A stretch of DNA of 64,000 nt from Orbicella faveolata (Eukaryota > Cnidaria > Anthozoa > Scleractinia > Merulinidae): positions 619,097 to 683,096 of the forward strand of contig NW_018148831.1 of assembly GCF_002042975.1 (NCBI RefSeq), given 5' to 3'. The position numbers and the translations under genes were made by a program. The notes under the pieces are model-generated. The model was not told where the DNA came from. It ran no database searches and was given only the letters and a program-made list of their open reading frames with translations. Shown here piece by piece: positions 24,617 through 38,030 of this stretch (positions are counted from its first letter, which is position 1; the number at the start of each line of letters is the position of its first letter).

Positions 24617-25727
24617 ATATTAGAGAAGTCAAAGATGTGTTACCAAGACAAAAATCAATAACAAATCGATAACAGAAGAGATCACTTAGATAAGAGTTCG
24701 ATAACATTCTTAAAGAGAAATTCAACTGGAGAGTTCACCTCTGTTATTTCGACCCGTGAGGCTTCGGAGTGTGGCGTGTCAACGTAAAGAATCCGAGATC
24801 AAAACAACCATCAAATGATACAGTTGGCACCCTCGCAAATAATAGTCTTGAAACAAAGCTCTAAAATGCTCTGCGTGAAATACGCTTATAAGATGACCCC
24901 CTCCCCACCCCCTCTCCTTACTTCCCAGATGAACACTACGACCACAAAGATAAGAACCATTTCTGTGATACTAAAAAATTGCTAATATCATAAAATCTTT
25001 CTACCCTGTTGGGCATTTTTTATAAAAAGCAATATTACAGCCTAGTAAATATTAATAATAATAAACACGCGATGTCATTTTAGACAAAGCTTAATTAAAA
25101 GATTTACAACGTTAAATGGGTCCAAAGACGATCTTTCATGATATATTCCTCCCATGGAAATTGATTAAAACAACGTAATATAGCGTAGAGCCGTTTTCCA
25201 ATGACTGTTGGTCTGGGAACTTCTGAAGCTTGTTCTGGCCAATCAGCCGCTGTCTTATTAACCAATCAGGAACAGACGAGAAACCAATCATGATTTGACG
25301 CACAAGAATTTTCCCGCGCTTGCTAACGGTTAGGAGTGGTCACGCACTTGTCATGGGTTTCTCGTTTTCCTTCGAATTTTGATTGGTTTGTGACAGTAAC
25401 TAACTTTGCGAGTACCTTATTTTCAAAGTCATTACAAAACCGCCCTATAACTCCAATTTCTGTTTAAAAATAAACATGAATCCACCTTTAAAATAATCCC
25501 CTAAATACTAAGTGCTGTGTAACTCAAATCGTCCATAAAAATCAAATTAAAAAACTATTAGATGCTAATTACACATCCGTCTTGTTGTTTAAAATTCATC
25601 TTCCACGGCAGATTGGAAAACGCTAAAATTTCGAAGCCCTCTCTTCGTCCACTTCGTCCAATTCTCTCTTGTCCGCCGTTTATAATCTTTACATTTCTAT
25701 ATATATATTTGCCTTTCGTCGGGTCTG

Positions 25728-28700
25728 TTAAATAACTCCTAAACTCATTCTCAAATGTTCGTACACGACGTAGCTAATACTGACTGCAGGCGCAACTTTC
25801 AAAAAGTTAGGTGCCAGCCCCCTGTAAAGTCCGCGCGGTCCATCTTCTTTTAAAATGTTTTTGAACACTGAAACCATGTTATCTCCTCTGTCGGAAGTAC
25901 GAGACCGTGCTGAGGAAGAAGATAACGTTTTTTCTTTAGTTTCAATTTATTGATGCAACACAAACTTTTCAGAACTAACAATGAAGGAAATGTATGTCAA
26001 CCAGTTGAGGAGAATTTATATTTTGAGGCAGAGACTAAAAACGATTTCTAAAAGAGCTAAGTCACGGTTTTACACATCTTGAAAAGTTTCCAAGTTTCCA
26101 AATTCGTCGTTTGCAATCCGCTTTAATCTTCTCCATCCTTAACCATCCTTGTTCCTTTGTGGTTTATTATTATTATCTCTTTGGTGTTTTTCTACCTTAC
26201 TAAACTGTTACTTTCAGGTTTCCTTCAATCTAAAGCCAAAGATAATTTTATACGTAGCAAAAATAACTCAAAATAACGTGACTGAGCTCCTTTAGCGCGG
26301 GAGAGAAGTTAAATAATGAAATTAAAAGTTAAGTCAGTCCACACCTTGCGCTTGTAGTTTAGTCCTTACTAGAGATAGAGGGTAACTGGCTAATTGACCA
26401 CATGTGCTTGATGCTGTACCACAGGCTAACAACACAAACACTCCAGGATCAGCAGACTCATTCTTGTGGTAATTGAGGTAAAAGTTTTTAAGTGTCTGAA
26501 AAAAAAGGTAAAACAACCATGAGCTGTTAAATTTAAATTAAGTGTCTGTCTTATAGTTGACTTGTACATCCTTCCTCAATGACTGAAAGAAGTTGTTTGT
26601 TACTGCGCCAAAATTGAGGTTCAACAAATACAATTTAATACAGCAAGTGTTGAGTACAGGATAATTAATCATGCTGACATTTGCGCTCATCCATCTAGTC
26701 AGACAGCCAGTAGCAAGTAGACTTTTTCTTCTTATTAAAATACATCCCCGTCACAAAAGCTCCCAAAATATGGTTTATCGTGTGACACGAAAATTTTCCG
26801 CGAGTTTATAGTTTATATCGCGGTTCGGCGATTTTTCAGTATTTTGCGGGATTTTGTAATTTTTGCGATTATGAAAGAATGGTTTTTCTTGCTGGGTATT
26901 AATTTTTGCGATTTCCAGCAAGTCGCGTTTAATTAGAATTACAACATTTGTGTTTCTTTTTTTATATAACTATATGCAATCGACAAGTCAAACCACTTGA
27001 TGCATTAAACCTCAAGATGTCACTAGCACTTTCTTTTCAACACCAGCATTTTGCCGACAAGATTCTACATGTGATGTTTGTATGTATAATTTCGTCAATG
27101 GAGTATATTTCTGTGGAGACAGTTTTTGCGGGAACTTTTTTTTGCGGACCATGGAAGAAACCGCAAAAATCGCATATATTAGAACCCGCAAAACTTTTTT
27201 GCCACATGGTAGAAGTCATTATGCAGAAATACATGTAAGCTCCCTAAGACAGATCAGTAACACTTTAAAAAAGAGAATCAAATTTACGGTTTATTTTAAG
27301 TTAACAGTATAACTACTAACAAAGCCTTTCAACTAAAGAAATTAGTTTTGCATTTTACGAAACAAAGAAGTATCAAATTTACCTCATATATTGCAAGATC
27401 TATTCCAGCGTATGGGATAATTCCTAAAAGACTTGGGAACAGTCCACGGTAAAAGCTCCTAATTCCCTCAGTCGTAAAAATCACATATGCTGCGTGGACA
27501 AGCCCTCTATACTGTCCTGTCTTACGAAGAGCCAGTCTTGTTTTTAGAACCTCCAAAAAAAAAGAGAGAGAGAGAGATAAGGCATCTTGCAGGCGTTGCA
27601 TAAGACAACACCTAATATCAAACAATGGAGAAGGAAATAAATTATAACACTTAATCCAAGAGAAATTTTCTGAAGAGAAAGCGCCAAGCGATGTTGGCGG
27701 CTTTGCTCATGTATCATTAGGGTCGCTTTACAGTGGAAGAAAAATCGGTGCTACAGACTGCAGACTATGCAGAACGTGCCGACCGTGAAGATTGAGCACA
27801 TTTTTCTGATTTACAGTTTCCTGACTTAAGACTTTTTGTCATGGTATTTAATTCACACTGCTGACTGTGTTAATGGCATGTCAAGCCCAGGGAAGATTAC
27901 CATATTAAAAGGGCAGGGATGTTCAATGTCTCGCTTAGGGGGTATAAATCAAGGATTCTGGTCTCACTTAGGGTGTTCATGACGAAACTCCACTACTCTT
28001 AGCTGTCAAAGTAAGAATAAATGGTGATAAAACGCTCTTATTTCAGTCTCTCGTGTCCAGCCTACTATTGCAAGCATCTTTCCCGAACAGCAACTGGTAA
28101 TGAAGCATTTTCCGTTTTAAGTGGTATCTTTTAGGGCTCAAATAAAGCTGGAGCCATGCTCAGATTGTCTCTTTCAGAGGTTTAATTCAAAATTTTCTGA
28201 TGGGCATCCCCGAACTCCTCATATGTCAAGATTGTATTACCTAGTTAATAATTTCTATTTCTCATCACCTCATAGTGGCAAGAAATTACAAGTTAATCAA
28301 GTTACCTCAAGTGGGTATATACTTGTCTGTGAAGCTACACCAGCCATTGAACCTGCCATCAGTCTTTCTCTCACTCCAAGCTGCTTTTCATCAGCACCTA
28401 ATAACTTCTTGGCCTTGAAAAAGGTTTAAAAAATAAAACATAAGAATTTTAAGCAACTTTCTGGTATTTCAGTCAAAACTGTAGTATCTATCTAATAGAT
28501 TAGCACCTACCTTTTCATAGGCAAAGAACTTTATAGCTGATTCTGGTGCTATTTTAACCACATTAGCACCATTTCCTCTCCACAGGGATTTGATACCACC
28601 TTCCTTCACCATCATTGCAAAACCAGATCCAATCCCTATTCTATTTGTACTTGACGCTTGTACCTACAAGAAATGAAACTGTGTTATCACTTGGATGTTG

Positions 28701-31700
28701 AATCAAGAGGCAATTTGTGCAGGATCTTCATGTAAAATCCGAATTTGTAATCAATAATAGGTATATCTCGTTACAAAAAGTAAACAGAGTTATAAAGCCA
28801 ATTTTTAAGGCAGAGGGAGTTTCTGTTATAATGACAGAGTTCATGTTCACAGGCCCAATACAAAGACACTCTGTATGTGCTAGATGGACTTTTGTTGCAC
28901 CATACATAGCCTGTAAAGAGAAATATTGGGCATATGTCTAATAACATAAAGACATCAAGTACCACATATATGTAATCCCAGAATTCTCACTGAACATAAA
29001 ATATATTTTCACTGAATAGGGCTTCAAGTGTTGTTATCAGACTACACTCATTACTGAAACCCGCAGAAGCCTTAAAATAAAGTCCTTGATGATTTCCTGA
29101 CCTGTAACAATACTTTTAATCTGTCCAAGGGAGCTGTTGCTGTCCTTGACACTAAGAGAAAAAATAAAATAAAAATTAAGTTGAATAATGTGGTAAAGAA
29201 TAATGCTGTCCTGTCTTATCCCCTGCACTATCATGTATGCTTGTCCAGATGACATATTTTGTGACAAGATGTAGAAAAATTTATATCCTAACAAGCACAG
29301 TATTCTCTGTCCACATGATGAAGGGTTAAGCTAAGTTGTATGTGGAGACAGACAATCATTGTATGTTCATGATGTGTATTGAGGTTTGACCACAGTAAGC
29401 AAATCTGCCTGAAACCCAGCCTCTAAAATAATGGAGTATGTCATGGCTGCCTCAGCAAGACTGTTGCTTTGTTTTATTCTTGTGTTGTTCAATATGGAGG
29501 TGAAATAAAATTAATTTTGAGTCCCGCAAATCAATCAAGAATGAAATGAAGCTGACATGTGTAGAACCCACTGCACTAACTGAGAAAGTTACCAGTGACA
29601 TGCAACCTTGTTATCTAATTTGTGCCACATTCAAGAGTAACTACAAAGAACTACAGAACACCCACCAACTCCTGCTCCACCTCCTGCGACCAACTGTTTC
29701 CACCACATTCCTGTAACTTTCTCTTCCTCTGTGAATTCATCAGGAATGGTCATATCCTCACCAATGTCAATGACCTGCAAATTAACAGGAAATCCAGAAA
29801 AAAAATAAATAAAAAATGGGTAAGAAGTCTTAGCACAGATACAACTTACAAGAAATACAAACGAAATTATGTTTACTTCTGACAATTATCACCATATTTC
29901 TCTCATTTTTTTTTTTTTTTTCATGTAAAGAATAGACTAAGATTTTGTCATAACGAGGCACACAATATGCATTAAACAGATTTTATACAAAACAGAAGCT
30001 ATGAAGACATGGTGGTCCTTCAGGAGGTAAAGAGGAGATTTTGCACCAGGAGGCATCTAGAATCCACCAAAAGCCACTCTTTGGATTATTTTAAAAGCCG
30101 CTCACTGTTGAATGTCTCCAGAACTGGATGATGTCATGCATACTGTGACCGCTAGGATTCAATAGATGATACTCTCTCCACTCCTTCCAGTTGACTTTGA
30201 GGGTTTTGTCTTTGTCCATGCTGAAATTTGCAATGTGAGATATTTCAATTTCTTTCATTGTAGACTGCTTATAGTAACAAAGTCAGTCAGAGCATTTTAA
30301 ACTCAGGCCATGGCAATCACTAGCTCATCCCTATACCCAAAATGGCTTGTTAGTAGGAAGCTATTAATAAATTTTAAAAAATGGACAATGCTTTTCAGTT
30401 TTAAATACATGTTTTGACAGTGTCATCTGTCATCATCAGGGTGAATATGCAAGTTATATCCAAGTTTTGTACAATAGGTGTATTCTATGTATTTTATTCG
30501 CATTATGTAAGTTATTCTAGGTATCACCTATTGTACAAAACTTGTATATTAGCCTGTATACTCAAATTCATTCAAAACTGAAAAGCAGTGTCCTTTTTGA
30601 AAAGTTATGCCCAAAAAGTAATAGCCAAAACTAAAATTATTATAATAATCTTTGAGTAAATGATATAGGAGCAGTCTTGGTGTTATAAAAAAGAGAAGGA
30701 AGTATTGTTTCAAATATGACATCCATGCAAGATAATGTCCTCATGATAAGTCTGTATTACAGCATTTTATAACAGGGAAAATGATGCTAATATATATTTT
30801 TCGAATATTTCCTCAGGATAACCCTACAGTACAAAGTACTGTTATCAACAGGGTCCTGCTAAGAATTAAAAACTAATAAACAAGAATTATTAAGATATAT
30901 AAAATAAGATACATATTAAAAACCGTTAAAAATACAATGCTGACAGTTCATTTCCAGCAGAAGGTTAGGAAATAATGCTGTCATTAAAAAAAAAAAAAAA
31001 TTCGAAATTAGTTACTTAATAAATGAAAAAGACAACTGTCTGTTGGTATAGTACCAGTCTGTATTTAAGCTTAAAAAAGATCTTTTATAAGTACCTTTTC
31101 AATAGCAGGTCCACTTCCTTGTCCGTTACACGAACATCCATCCTCTCAAATGCCTTCTTGAGTTCTGTCTTGTCCACACATCCTGAACAAACAGACATAT
31201 GTCATGTAGAAAATTACCAATCCTATCTGACTCGACAAGGAATTGAAATGTTTACTTGCATTATTGATTGACAATAACATTTTGCTTTATGTCAGTTCTG
31301 AGAATTTGGTAAATAAAAACATCAACACAATTTCAGATGATTTTCTTTATTCTCACCACTTGTCTGGTTAATAGAAGGGAATTAATGCAACCATAACAGC
31401 AATACAGAGGGCGATGTCCACAGAAAAACTTATTTACATTGTGACTATTCAAAATGTCTACAGAACAACTGAAGTGTCATTTACGATTAATGTTACATGC
31501 AGAAAACTTTGAACACTTGGATTTGATTCTGACGGGTCAATTGTGAACTGACCAATCACATTGAGTTCAGGACATGTTAGAAAACCTCAAAACCATAAAC
31601 TAATTACTGTTACTGTTTGCGGTTTAGTTCTCTCAACCTTCATTGGCTTTTTCCTTGTTACACAATAACATTACATCAATATTTCTGCTGTTCATGGTTC

Positions 31701-33593
31701 TCTGAGTTTCACAGTAATATTCTAAAATGTCTCATGTCGAGTTTTACCAGTGTATGTTTCTTTGGACCTTAATAAATTATAAGGCATAAATTCTTGGTCT
31801 GCAGACAACACAAAAAGCCTCAAGCAAAAAAAAAATATAGAAGCACCACACATTTATATCAAGATTAAAAATAATATTAATTAAAGCAAGTAATATGAAA
31901 GATACTAGTTACCACTGCCATCTTGATCAATGGATTTGAAAACAATCCACAGCTTCTTTTGGTGATCTGTCACATACTTGACAAACTCTTCAAATGACAT
32001 GTGTCCATCAAGATTCTGATCACCAAGGGTCATAATTTGCTGCAACATACAAATGTAAGAAATCACCTTAATTTAGAGCCAGGACTTTTTCAAACTCAAT
32101 AACAATTAAAATTCAAAGAAATTGTTACTGTGAAGTGGTTTGGTCATCTGATCTGCTGTAGCTTCGACGTTTGCAAACTGGTATCTTCCCTATATTGCAG
32201 CATCATTACCCAAAACATGTTTCAAGTGCCTGTCCACTCCTGTTGCAACATCCACCTTCTTGTAACATATTATAACAGGGCAGCCAAACATGTGCATAAT
32301 TTTACATGTTGTGCACAGCACCAAAAGTGGACTACATTGCATTTGAACTGCTGTGTAACCAAGCTGACTATGGTTCAATAAAATTACTGTAAGACAGAAT
32401 GCTCTTACACAATCTTAGTAGAAATTTTCCTGAAATTCTTTCACACAAAAATAATGTTTAGTTTCATTTGTTGACGTAAGTGAAAGGGCAAGCTCCTTTT
32501 AAGATATATATATGGATCACCTTTATGGAGAGAGTTGAACTAAATTTGCATATAATATTGCTATTTATAGCACCACCACCACCTAAATTAATTTCATATT
32601 TTTTTATCATATCTCCACCAGAACAAGAGGAAGAAAAATTTCAATGACCACTGGAAATCATCATGGCCAATACAATCTCCTTTCCTCTTTAGAATGTGAT
32701 AGAACACCAACTGACGCATGACACCTTGGTGTATAATATATTTAAGCAGTTCAGCTACTCAGGGCCACTGAAAAGTAATATTTGAACCGCTAGGAACAAA
32801 TATAGCAGACAATTCTAACTTTATACAATTTACCAAAAAATAACCTTGCTTTAAATTCTTTGCAAACTTTTTCTCGGGCATTCAAAGTGGTAACTGCGTA
32901 AGAATACCTGGGCGTAATTTTGAGTTAAAACGCTCGGGAGATTTTTAGAATTTATTGATTTTCCGCTCGGTGTATCTCTGGCCTGTCCGACAGGTACCGT
33001 CTTAACGCAAATCCAGACACTTTTGCACGTGATAGTTAAGTTATACATTTCAACAACAATTAAATGTAATCGCGATATAAAAGTTTCCAACAATTTCTTT
33101 TTTGCTAACCATTTTGCTCGAGAGCAAAATGATAAAGTAAGATAAGCTAATTTATGCGTACAACCAAATCAAGTGCAATCCAATATTTACACTGTACGGA
33201 TGCACAAGCATATACTGCAATCTTGTTAAGGTTAATATAACTTCAAATGTTTCAAATCGGCAGAAAAAAGAAGTGATATATTTATAGAAAGATTTTAAAG
33301 CAAGTGCCCGCGAAAGAATTTTGTATAGCTGTGTTTTTAGTACGAACCTGAGCTTGGCCTGCCTTGTACCGTGATCCATGAAGATGCTTCAGTCCTTCTG
33401 CAAGTTCATTCACGTCTATTCTACCATCATTATTTTTATCTAGTTTCTTGAAAAGAGATTCTACTTCTTCGTGGTCCATTTGATAGCCTTCGTCGTGTTT
33501 CTTTTCTAAATCATCTGCCTCTGATTCCATGTTTACAACTTCGCAACCATGATGGCGGTGAGATTCGGACTCTGCGGCCAGGCCTCGACTCAT
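25728..33593 (-). CDS. SLC25A24-like: Calcium-binding mitochondrial ATP-Mg/phosphate carrier (SCaMC / SLC25A24-25-23 type), 11 exons
   Basis: Inner-membrane carrier that exchanges ATP-Mg for phosphate under control of cytosolic-side Ca2+. Exons: 33348-33593, 31913-32039, 31095-31182, 30106-30220, 29666-29774, 29102-29151, 28511-28663, 28306-28413, 27383-27550, 26345-26495, 25728-25909. All phases agree, giving about 498 residues (human SLC25A24: 477). EF-hand loops: [12 protein letters not shown] (52-63), [12 protein letters not shown] (89-100), [12 protein letters not shown] (120-131) and a degenerate [12 protein letters not shown] (156-167), which lacks the usual Gly as in vertebrate paralogues. 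The linker has [11 protein letters not shown]. Carrier signatures: [17 protein letters not shown] and [13 protein letters not shown]. The first is on a 50-nt exon whose correct frame is set by its neighbours. The start is uncertain: 33593 ([10 protein letters not shown]) and 33530 (MESEADD) are both in frame, and the frame stays open to a possible acceptor near 33641, so a further upstream exon may exist. Confidence 0.95.
30376..30599. mobile_element. MITE-like fold-back, about 225 bp
   Basis: The outer arms aaaaatggacaatgcttttc/gaaaagcagtgtccttttt and the inner arms aagttttgtacaataggtg/cacctattgtacaaaactt pair across a short centre. It lies in carrier gene intron 3 (between exons 31095-31182 and 30106-30220). 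Confidence 0.65.
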
Positions 33594-34588
33594 GTTAGCG
33601 AAGCTTGTACTTACAGACGTTCCATCAGGTAAAAACAATCTGCAAATCAAATACTGTGTGCATTTTAACCTTGTAAAAACAATTCATTATGTGACCGTTT
33701 TCAAAACGTCCACAACGAGGGACATTCTGACTAATTTTCTGGCAAATTAGTGGTTTTGAGAAACCCGCTGAGCCATTGCAGGCGCGCCAGGAAAGCAGGG
33801 TCATAGCAGGGTGTCTTGTGCCCGGAGCAACCCCCCATACCTCCCACTCGCATGTTATCCTCTGTAAATTAGGTCAATCGGGAATCTCTTTAATCTTCTG
33901 AAAATGAGAGCGAAAAGAAAGAGAATCAGTGAGACGAGATGGATTTTCGTTTTCATTTGTGATAACTACTGACAAGAGACATTTTCATCTCTTAGTAGTG
34001 ATGAACTTATATGGTCAAAATCACAAGATTTCTTCAAAATCGAGTCATGGGATTGAAACAATCTAGTTTCACGTAAATATGCTTAAGGGGTATTCATTTG
34101 TAACAATGATCTGACAGTTGCGGCTGGCAATGTATTGCTTTCGTTGCTCCTCGGGGCTGTGTCTTGGAACAGTTCTTAGACGCCAGGCAACACTCGTCCC
34201 GGAAATAAAAGGAACGTCGCGTGCCCACCCGGACAAAGAAGGACATTGTCAATTTTTGTCGAGATATGGCGCCGTAGCTCCTTGCCTTTTTTCAGTCTCT
34301 TACCAGTTTTCTCAATTTCATTTTTCGGGGCTTGACGTGAAATAACGAGTATTGAATCCTGGATAAATGGTAGCTAAATATCGAGAAAGGAATATTGCAA
34401 TGAAATCATAGAGGAATAAGAAATATTGAATATTTCTCTTTTTCAGCACTTCAGTCTCACATACTGAACAAGCAATGATGAACATTGACCCGAAACTGGA
34501 CAAATCAGGTTAAGAGTGAATACCGGTGAATAATCGAGTACAAATAATCTTTATAATGATGACTCAACCATATGCATTAAATTTACTA

Positions 34589-35000
34589 ACCGAGTTCGAG
34601 GGCCGTGCTGTAAGTAACGGCAAGAGAAAGGGTTTATGGCCTAAGCGCCAAGCAGGGAAAAACGATGATCAGAGAAAACGAGGTTAGTAAGATATTTATA
34701 ATAACTAGACTGTGCGCCTGGCGGGTGTGGGAACGATTCCTATTCACACTGAAAGGCTTCAAATTTCTGACGCACCTCGAAAGCAAAACGAGTCAATTTG
34801 AATTCGTCAAGTCGTAATTAGCACGCTTTAATTAATGCACAATTTAGGGTAAAAGACAGTTTTAAACTTGAACTTGCTATGAAAGTTAAGAACACTTGGC
34901 GATAAATCACGAAGCACTTGAGTTTAGCAACAAAACCAACTTTAAATTTTTGCGTACAAGAGAATACGGCCTGCTTAATTGACCAATCACGGCTCGCGCA
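34589..35000. repeat. Dispersed repeat, copy 2 (same family as 20302-20760)
   Basis: Shares taagtaacg..., aacgaggttagtaag, aaaacgagtcaatttgaa, agttaagaacacttggc and aataaatcacgaa-type segments with 20302-20760, in the same order and orientation. The fold-back end is more decayed here. Confidence 0.65.
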
Positions 35001-35204
35001 CCAACTGAGAGATATGCTTTACATGTGCGTAATTTTTTCTGGGAGTGGGGGGGGGGGGCGTTTTTATTTTTATTTTATTTTAGTTTTATTTATTTTGGGA
35101 GCGTTTTCCACTCGCGCTTGTTGGATATTAGATGGTTATAGCCTACTTGGAGCTACACGTATTCGTTGGCTAGCTGCCATCTCATATTTAACCCGCTCGT
35201 TGAA

Positions 35205-35345
35205 AAAGGCCCTCACCCTACCCCTAGACAAGACACTTTACTCTCATTTTGCTTCCCTCCACCCAAGAGTAAAAATGGGTAACGGTGAATTGTTGGGGCA
35301 ATCTGCGATAAACTACCATTTCATCCAAGGCGAGTAGTAATCTCC
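35205..35345 (+). mobile_element. SINE fragment, family A-related
   Basis: gacaagacactttactctca, then a ccacccaagagtaaaaatggg segment match the middle of the SINE at 10021. The tRNA head and the 3' body are missing. It is the most diverged copy in the window. Confidence 0.5.
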
Positions 35346-35770
35346 ATTTAGTGTCATTATTATGAGTTTCGTCCTTTTCTTTTCATTAGTTTTACTCTCA
35401 GTACGACCGAACTCGAATCTCAAAATAGGCCAAAAAGTTTGCGACGAATTTTCTGTCAACACCACTTCACCACGTCTACCAACGTATGTGAATCAAACAG
35501 GTTATTCCGCGAGAAATAAAATAAAAATGGAAGCCAGGAATGGCAGTAGAGTATGCTATTTAACAATTTAATCCCCCGCTGATGAACATATTTCAGGAGT
35601 TCGTTTTGAGTTTTGGAGAGTTAAAATAGTTTTGTTTCGCACCTAGGTATTGTATGGTACTCAAGAAACGATGGAGAGTATGAGGAATTTCATTTTGGGG
35701 CAAGTCGAGTTGCAACTGGCATTTTGGTAAAATTTCAGACTAGAGGATAAGGAAACTGATAAGCTGCTGC

Positions 35771-35866
35771 GTAATCTCGTTCCCAAATCTCTTGTGGACG
35801 AAGCCGAAGGCGAGATCTCGCTGTTCGCCTTCGGCTTCGTCCACAAGAGATCTGAGAACGAGATTA
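35771..35866. repeat. 42-bp-arm hairpin
   Basis: gtaatctcgttcccaaatct...ccgaaggcga (35771-35812) pairs with tcgccttcggcttcgtccac...acgagatta (35825-35866), with two or three mismatches and a 12-base loop. Confidence 0.75.
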
Positions 35867-36923
35867 GCTGCTGCGTTATAAAGACAACATGTTTCCAGAC
35901 CATGGTCAAACCTTGGTTTGTTCGTTTTACCAGAGGTAAAATTAAATGATTTTCCATGAGATCTGCAGATTCTTTGGGTCGTTATTTCCAAAAGAAGTAT
36001 TTCTTTTCTTCTTGAGCTTTTACTTTTCTTTACTTTGTAATATTCAATTATAAGGCTTCAGCTAATATGAACAACTTGGGTTTTTTATAATAACTGACAC
36101 GATGTTGCGGGTATGTACGACTGGTCAGCTGAACTAGGAAACAGAATTTGTCAATAGAGGTAAAAGTAAAACAGTGATCTCAGTTATTCATCTGCAAACC
36201 ATCCTAGGTTATTGCAAACATATTTTGGAATTGAGAAGTGAACGTGCAATGTAATTGGCTGAAAAGCAACCTCAGAAGAGACTCGGAAGAGTTCCATGAG
36301 GTAGGGGTTTTGACTAAAGGAAATAGGAAGATTCTTTTCATGCTTGAAGGTTACAAAACAAATTCGAGGGAAATTTTTAAAAGGAAAACATCGGGCAATC
36401 AACCTCGTCTTGCAAGGAAAGATTGCGGGACTAACCTAAAGAGTGCCTTTGCAGGGGGGTAGGACTAGTTGTGGGAACCCCTTAGCTACTTTTGTCTGTA
36501 ATATATAGCCTCGAAATAACCCATATTCGACAACGTTGGATATATCTTAAAATTCTAACGCTGCATCTCGGAGGTTTCTTTCAAAATTCAATGGGGTCTT
36601 CAATGTCTAGCCTTTTTTTTCTTTCAGGTCTCTTACCAAGATTTACACGTACAGACAAAGGAATCGCGGAAAATTTGCGATTTATCACAGAATATAATGT
36701 ATTTTTTTAGATTTAGGGTCCCTCTGGATATCAGCCTTCCAGTTGAATGGGCCTCCCTAAAGAACCTGATCAATCTACTTTTGTCGCAGAAGCGTGACCA
36801 ATAGAAAAGTTTTGGAAGAGGCGATCTCAAACTGCATGCGTTTTGGGTCAAATTTTTTTACGGTCAGATGACATGTATGAATTTTTTCCTCGTTAAATGG
36901 TTTTCAAAAAAAAAAACAAATGA

Positions 36924-37083
36924 AATAGACCAGTTTCGATATATTAGAATTCAGCCTAAAACAATAGACCTCAGTACGAGGCTCTGGGGAATAACTACAG
37001 AGTTTGTGGGGTTTATTCCCCAGAGCCTCGTGCTGAGGCCTATTGTGTTAGGCTGAATTTTAATATATCGAAATTGGTCTATT
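36924..37083. mobile_element. Fold-back MITE, 160 bp
   Basis: Arms of about 70 bp, aatagaccagtttcgatata...ctctggggaataa and ttattccccagagcctcg...tatcgaaattggtctatt, pair almost perfectly around a loop of about 18 bases. The right end is only 256 bases upstream of the SARDH start codon, so it may lie in or near that promoter. Confidence 0.8.
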
Positions 37084-37338
37084 CTCTTACATATGTAAAT
37101 TTGGTAAATCTGGTTTGTTTGCTTGGTAGCCTGGCATATAGTCAGTTTATATACTTGACAGTCCGGTGAACAAAAACGCGGGAAAGATAACAGCTTTGTG
37201 ATTGGCTAAAATACTGGTAATGTGTTTCCAGTCTTTCTTGTTATTGTTGGTACGCCTCTCACTTGTCCTGTTCGTCGTAAACATTTCGTAAATGAAATTT
37301 TGCTGGTATAGTACGATCAGTTTAAATCTAGGACGAAG

Positions 37339-37987
37339 ATGTGGCGCCTTTCGAAAGCTTTGAAGGCAGCCAGATTAGGAGCACTGAATCGCTCGTCTTC
37401 TTGTCTGTGGAACAGCACTCGTCACGAATCAAGCACTTCCAAAGATTCGGACGTGAGGGCTGAAGTTCCTTACAAGACTCTACAGGTAATTAATGCCATG
37501 CAATCGTTGAAACTATTCCATTGGTGGACAATTTTTCGCAAAATTGAAGTCCTTCGTCGCTCGGTATTTTCGTCCGCCATATTGAATACTCTACGTTTAA
37601 AACATTTTCCGCTGGCCGACATACCCGACAGTATAAATTCCGAATTAAGTGCGACACAAGTGTGACGTATGAATCCATAGTCGCATTTCTGTCGCACTTA
37701 ATTGAATTGAATTCGACACGGCAGAAATGCAACGTATGAACTAGGCCTCAATTACGCATGTGTGAAGGTTAAGAAGTCGCAGAAAATTAAGCTTTATATT
37801 TAAGCTTAGTTAACCTTAAACTTGTTGTCGCTTATTGTGGGTAAAATTGGATCATCACAAGTATTATTTAAGACACAAAATCCAGTTACCAACTAGTCTT
37901 GACTACAACAAAAAGTTGAGGGAAAAACTAGACAGCTAAAGAAAATTAAAACTGAGTTCAGTGCTTCACATACCCCCTCCTCCTTCC

Positions 37988-38030
<43 letters not shown>

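Larger units (their letters stand above)
23528..25727. other. Spacer between dienelactone hydrolase start and carrier gene end
   Basis: About 2.2 kb with no open frame of interest. It contains a T run (23586-23602), a fold-back segment (23978-24121), a GA-rich simple repeat (24577-24616), several ccaat/attgg boxes between 25200 and 25400, and the 3' side of the carrier gene. The dienelactone hydrolase promoter should lie at its left end. Confidence 0.5.
33594..37338. other. Divergent spacer between carrier and sarcosine dehydrogenase
   Basis: This spacer must contain the carrier's 5' UTR and promoter at the left and the SARDH promoter at the right. It also has a dispersed repeat (34589-35000), a SINE fragment (35205-35345), and two hairpin elements (35771-35866 and 36924-37083). 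The open frames at 34118, 34918, 36238 and 36492 have no recognisable family, and I leave them uncalled. Confidence 0.5.

Noticed and set aside
29037-29294. Frame giving [16 protein letters not shown], at first suggesting the carrier lacks its first PLDRLK signature
   Set aside because: In the phase set by the preceding exon the same 50 bases read [17 protein letters not shown], so the signature is present.
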